64,000 nucleotides of DNA from assembly GCF_001417965.1 (NCBI RefSeq), contig NW_018388291.1:294500-358499 (forward strand), written 5' to 3'. This document shows positions 61,986-64,000 of this stretch, piece after piece (position 1 is the stretch's first letter; every line of letters begins with the position of its first letter). Source of the stretch: Exaiptasia diaphana. Taxonomy: Eukaryota; Cnidaria; Anthozoa; Actiniaria; Aiptasiidae. A program made the position numbers and the translations under genes. The notes beneath the pieces are model-generated. The model saw nothing but the letters and a program-made list of their open reading frames with translations, ran no database searches and was not told the origin of the DNA.

Positions 61986-62056
61986 ATGTAATTTTCACTA
62001 CAATATTGTTTCGTATGGTCCAGAGGACCACACTCATCAGGTGAAACCAATTACAT
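61986..62056 (-). ncRNA. Type I hammerhead ribozyme of the Penelope-like element
   Basis: Read on the minus strand, all invariant parts are present. The core CTGATGA (62040-62034) is followed by a 9-bp stem II with a TCT loop (62033-62013), then GAAA (62012-62009). A short stem III, CAATATTG (62008-62001), comes next, then TA before the predicted cleavage between 61999 and 61998. Stem I closes the fold: GTGAAA (61998-61993) pairs with TTTCAC (62046-62041), and ATTACAT (61992-61986) pairs with ATGTAAT (62056-62050), with a three-base bulge. Active hammerheads of this class are known from Penelope-like element ends. It lies 110 bp after the RT stop codon on the same strand. Confidence 0.9.
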
Positions 62057-62166
62057 GACCGTTAAAATCTAAAGGTTTACATTAAGTACAAGTTTGCAAT
62101 TGACGCTAAAGTATAAAATTACAGATTCGTGATGTTATAGATACAAGAGCGTGACGGATTAAATGT

Positions 62167-63999
62167 TTATCCGTTGTAAAATCTTAAGAGGTATTTTCGT
62201 CTATGTCTACATGTAGATACAAGTTCGTTACGCTTATTTAAGGTTGCTTCATGTCTATGGCAAATTATTATATATTTCTCACTTATACATAAATTACAGC
62301 GTTTGCTCAAATGATTATATGATTTTGATTTCGCCAAAATTGACCATTTAAGAGTGAATTCGATATTATTGTCCTTTAAGCTCCAAATATATTTAGAAAG
62401 TTCCGTGGCATTTTTCTTCTTTTCATTTCTAAATGATGTTGTGTGGTTTCTGTATCTTGTTTTAAATTCATTTTCTGTTAGGCCTACGTAAGTTTCTGTT
62501 CTTTCGTCTGTCGTGACTGTAGCTTTGTAGATTATGTTTGAAGTTCGGCATTCACCGTCAAGTGGGCAAGACGCTTTATTTCTGCAGTTACAAGGAGGGA
62601 TTACTTCATCTTGGTCGGTGGCGTGTTGTTGAATTAATTTCTTATTATGGTTATCAATTATGTTCTTGACGTTTGGCATACAGGAGTAACTAATTTTCAC
62701 TGTATTTCTTGTGAATATCTTATGCAAAGGATTGTCAACTTTAAAATGTTTGTCTATTAGTTTTAGGAATGATTTGCCAATGTTTGTTTTGACATTTTTG
62801 CTAAATGGTGGATTATACCAGATTATATTACGTTGACGGTTGCGTTTTTTTGAATTAGAAGTAGGTGCGTACTTTAGCTTGAAATCATATCCGCTTTTCG
62901 TTAGTGCTTCTTGATATATAGGAACAGAATCGTTGAAAGTTTTTTCATCAGATGATATTTCAGATAATCTTCGGTTGATAGCTTCAGGAATGTTTTTGAT
63001 TATGCTTGGGGGATGGTTGGATTTACTGTGTACGTATTGTGGGGTGTTGCCAGGTTTTGAATATGGTCTGAAAGAACTGCGATTTAGATCTAGTGTGACG
63101 TCGAGGAAGTTGACTACTTTTTTGTTGGCTTCAATGGTTATACGAAGGCCGTGTTTGCTGAATGTGTTACAGATATCTTTCTTGATGTCTTCTATTTCTT
63201 TCGGGGATTTGTTGAATATTGCTAGGCCATCATCTCTGTAAAGGCCAATGCGGTTCCCGTATTTTTCAGCTAAAGATGAAAGTAGAAAACAGCCAACTAG
63301 CTCGCACGTCTCAGCTCCATCATAACTCCCCATAGTTACGTCAAACAGTTTATTTTCCGTTTTTTTACACCAAGGTTGTCCGTTGTTAAAAAGGAGAGAT
63401 TTCTTTGCATTTATGATAATTTTACGGTCATCTTCAGTTATGTTTGTATAGTTCTGGGCAAAGTTCAGAGCGTCATGAAGAAGTTTTTCGGTTATAGAAG
63501 GGTAAAATTCTACTACATCAAAGCAAATGAAGGAAGCGTTCGTCTTGTTAGGAAATTCTTTATACCACTTTAGGACGGAACATGTGTTTTTCCATTGATT
63601 TATCTTTGTTGCTTTAATGATCTCTTTGTTTATTTTGTCAAGGATTCTTTTGCTTATTTGTCCAATTTCAGTTTTAGCAGGGTTGATCAGGCGGCATGTA
63701 GGTTTGTTTTCAAAATTTGCTTTATGGTCTTTAAGTGTTATGAAACATTCTTTTTCAGCCATAGGTTCTATGCGGTCGTCAATATTAAGATTTTCAGCTA
63801 TTAGTTTAGCTTCTTTGTTGATGTTGGATAATTGCTTTTTTTCCGATTTTTTGTATGTTTTGGTTACATTAGATTTTACAAGGTTGTCGTAGGTTGGAGC
63901 ATCCAGTTTGTAGAAGTTAGTAGATTTGTCAGCTTTCACGAAAAGTCGATGGTCTTCTTTAATATTGTCAATGTCGTTATTTAGTTGTTGTTGAAATTC
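62167..63999 (-). CDS. Penelope-like reverse transcriptase with GIY-YIG endonuclease
   Basis: An open frame of at least 610 codons reaches the window edge. The N-terminal part has the Penelope signature NVTKTYKK, then FITLKDHKANFENKPTCRL, the RT motifs (FICFDVVEFYPSI, GSYDGAETCELVG) and the catalytic YRDD in GLYRDDGLAIF. A thumb region with HSKSNHPPSIIKNIP follows. The C-terminus has a cysteine cluster (CNCRNKASCPLDGEC) and a GIY-YIG nuclease in which IYKATV and TYVGLTE stand for the two signature strands. FKTRYRNH carries the catalytic Arg, ATELSKYIW the catalytic Glu, and KRCNLCISEK closes it. RT plus GIY-YIG is diagnostic of endonuclease-bearing Penelope-like elements, as opposed to EN-less Athena or Coprina. 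The upstream codons (EFQQQLNNDIDNIKED) are in frame, so the true start is outside the window. Confidence 0.93.
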   Translation of the reverse strand, partial: EFQQQLNNDIDNIKEDHRLFVKADKSTNFYKLDAPTYDNLVKSNVTKTYKKSEKKQLSNINKEAKLIAENLNIDDRIEPMAEKECFITLKDHKANFENKPTCRLINPAKTEIGQISKRILDKINKEIIKATKINQWKNTCSVLKWYKEFPNKTNASFICFDVVEFYPSITEKLLHDALNFAQNYTNITEDDRKIIINAKKSLLFNNGQPWCKKTENKLFDVTMGSYDGAETCELVGCFLLSSLAEKYGNRIGLYRDDGLAIFNKSPKEIEDIKKDICNTFSKHGLRITIEANKKVVNFLDVTLDLNRSSFRPYSKPGNTPQYVHSKSNHPPSIIKNIPEAINRRLSEISSDEKTFNDSVPIYQEALTKSGYDFKLKYAPTSNSKKRNRQRNIIWYNPPFSKNVKTNIGKSFLKLIDKHFKVDNPLHKIFTRNTVKISYSCMPNVKNIIDNHNKKLIQQHATDQDEVIPPCNCRNKASCPLDGECRTSNIIYKATVTTDERTETYVGLTENEFKTRYRNHTTSFRNEKKKNATELSKYIWSLKDNNIEFTLKWSILAKSKSYNHLSKRCNLCISEKYIIICHRHEATLNKRNELVSTCRHRRKYLLRFYNG

Positions 64000-64000
64000 G

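Larger units (their letters stand above)
61986..64000 (-). mobile_element. Penelope-like retroelement, 5' end beyond the window
   Basis: The element comprises the RT/GIY-YIG reading frame, a 110-bp 3' leader and the hammerhead ribozyme, all on the minus strand. Both element ends are undefined: the 5' side runs off the window, and the 3' limit may lie somewhat below 61986. It occupies the DHX36 intron upstream of exon 61412-61206, in the same orientation as the gene. The reading frame is free of stops and frameshifts, implying a young insertion. Confidence 0.85.

Noticed and set aside
62933-63892. Plus-strand frames antisense to the Penelope RT
   Set aside because: Shadows of the minus-strand RT coding sequence.
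1-64000. CRISPR arrays, bacterial operons or phage systems
   Set aside because: The spliced animal genes show this is eukaryotic nuclear DNA. The tandem arrays seen lack the repeat-spacer layout of CRISPR.

Overview
The window is nuclear DNA from an animal: AT-rich, with densely intron-split genes, GT/AG splice sites and many small inverted-repeat transposons. The gene set (DEPTOR, pelota, NUDT6, KMT5A, XBP1, AGBL5/CCP5, DHX36), together with a tRNA-derived SINE and a Penelope-like retroelement, suggests a cnidarian and probably an anthozoan. That placement is inferred; no rRNA or mitochondrial marker is present. There are two assembly gaps (8834-9687 and 38375-39151) and scattered single N bases. 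All gene models were spliced by hand from reading frame, splice dinucleotides and recalled family sequence.

Layout. 1-3776: repeats, a tRNA-derived SINE and a TIR transposon with TAA target duplications. 3777-5346 (-): a three-exon clavaminate-synthase-like/TauD dioxygenase. 5347-16998: about 11.6 kb without a supportable gene, filled with transposons. These include a TTAA-flanked insertion whose empty site survives in a neighbouring duplicate, a 2.3 kb element with ~295 bp terminal inverted repeats, and a 237-bp-arm palindrome. 16999-22729 (-): DEPTOR, eight exons. 23931-30789 (-): pelota, sixteen exons. 31006-33457 (+): NUDT6-like Nudix protein, head-to-head with pelota across 216 bp. 33961-37127 (-): KMT5A/SET8, seven exons. 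41400-43584 (+): XBP1, four exons plus a 20-nt IRE1-type intron. 45272-51854 (-): AGBL5 (CCP5), about thirteen exons. 54123-61412 (-): the C-terminal 631 residues of DHX36, seventeen exons, continuing beyond the window. 61986-64000 (-): a Penelope-like element with intact RT and GIY-YIG domains and a textbook hammerhead ribozyme, lying inside a DHX36 intron on the same strand.

The genes are ordinary single-copy animal genes and do not form a functional cluster. Pelota (rescue of stalled ribosomes), XBP1 (unfolded protein response), DEPTOR (mTOR inhibition) and DHX36 (G-quadruplex helicase) all act in RNA or protein homeostasis, but their adjacency need not mean anything. The most informative signals are regulatory and RNA-based: the complete XBP1 switch (two IRE1 hairpins, a frame-shifting 20-nt intron, a long alternative unspliced C-terminus and a perfect ERSE about 165 bp upstream of the start codon), and the hammerhead ribozyme of the Penelope-like element with two diverged relatives elsewhere in the window.
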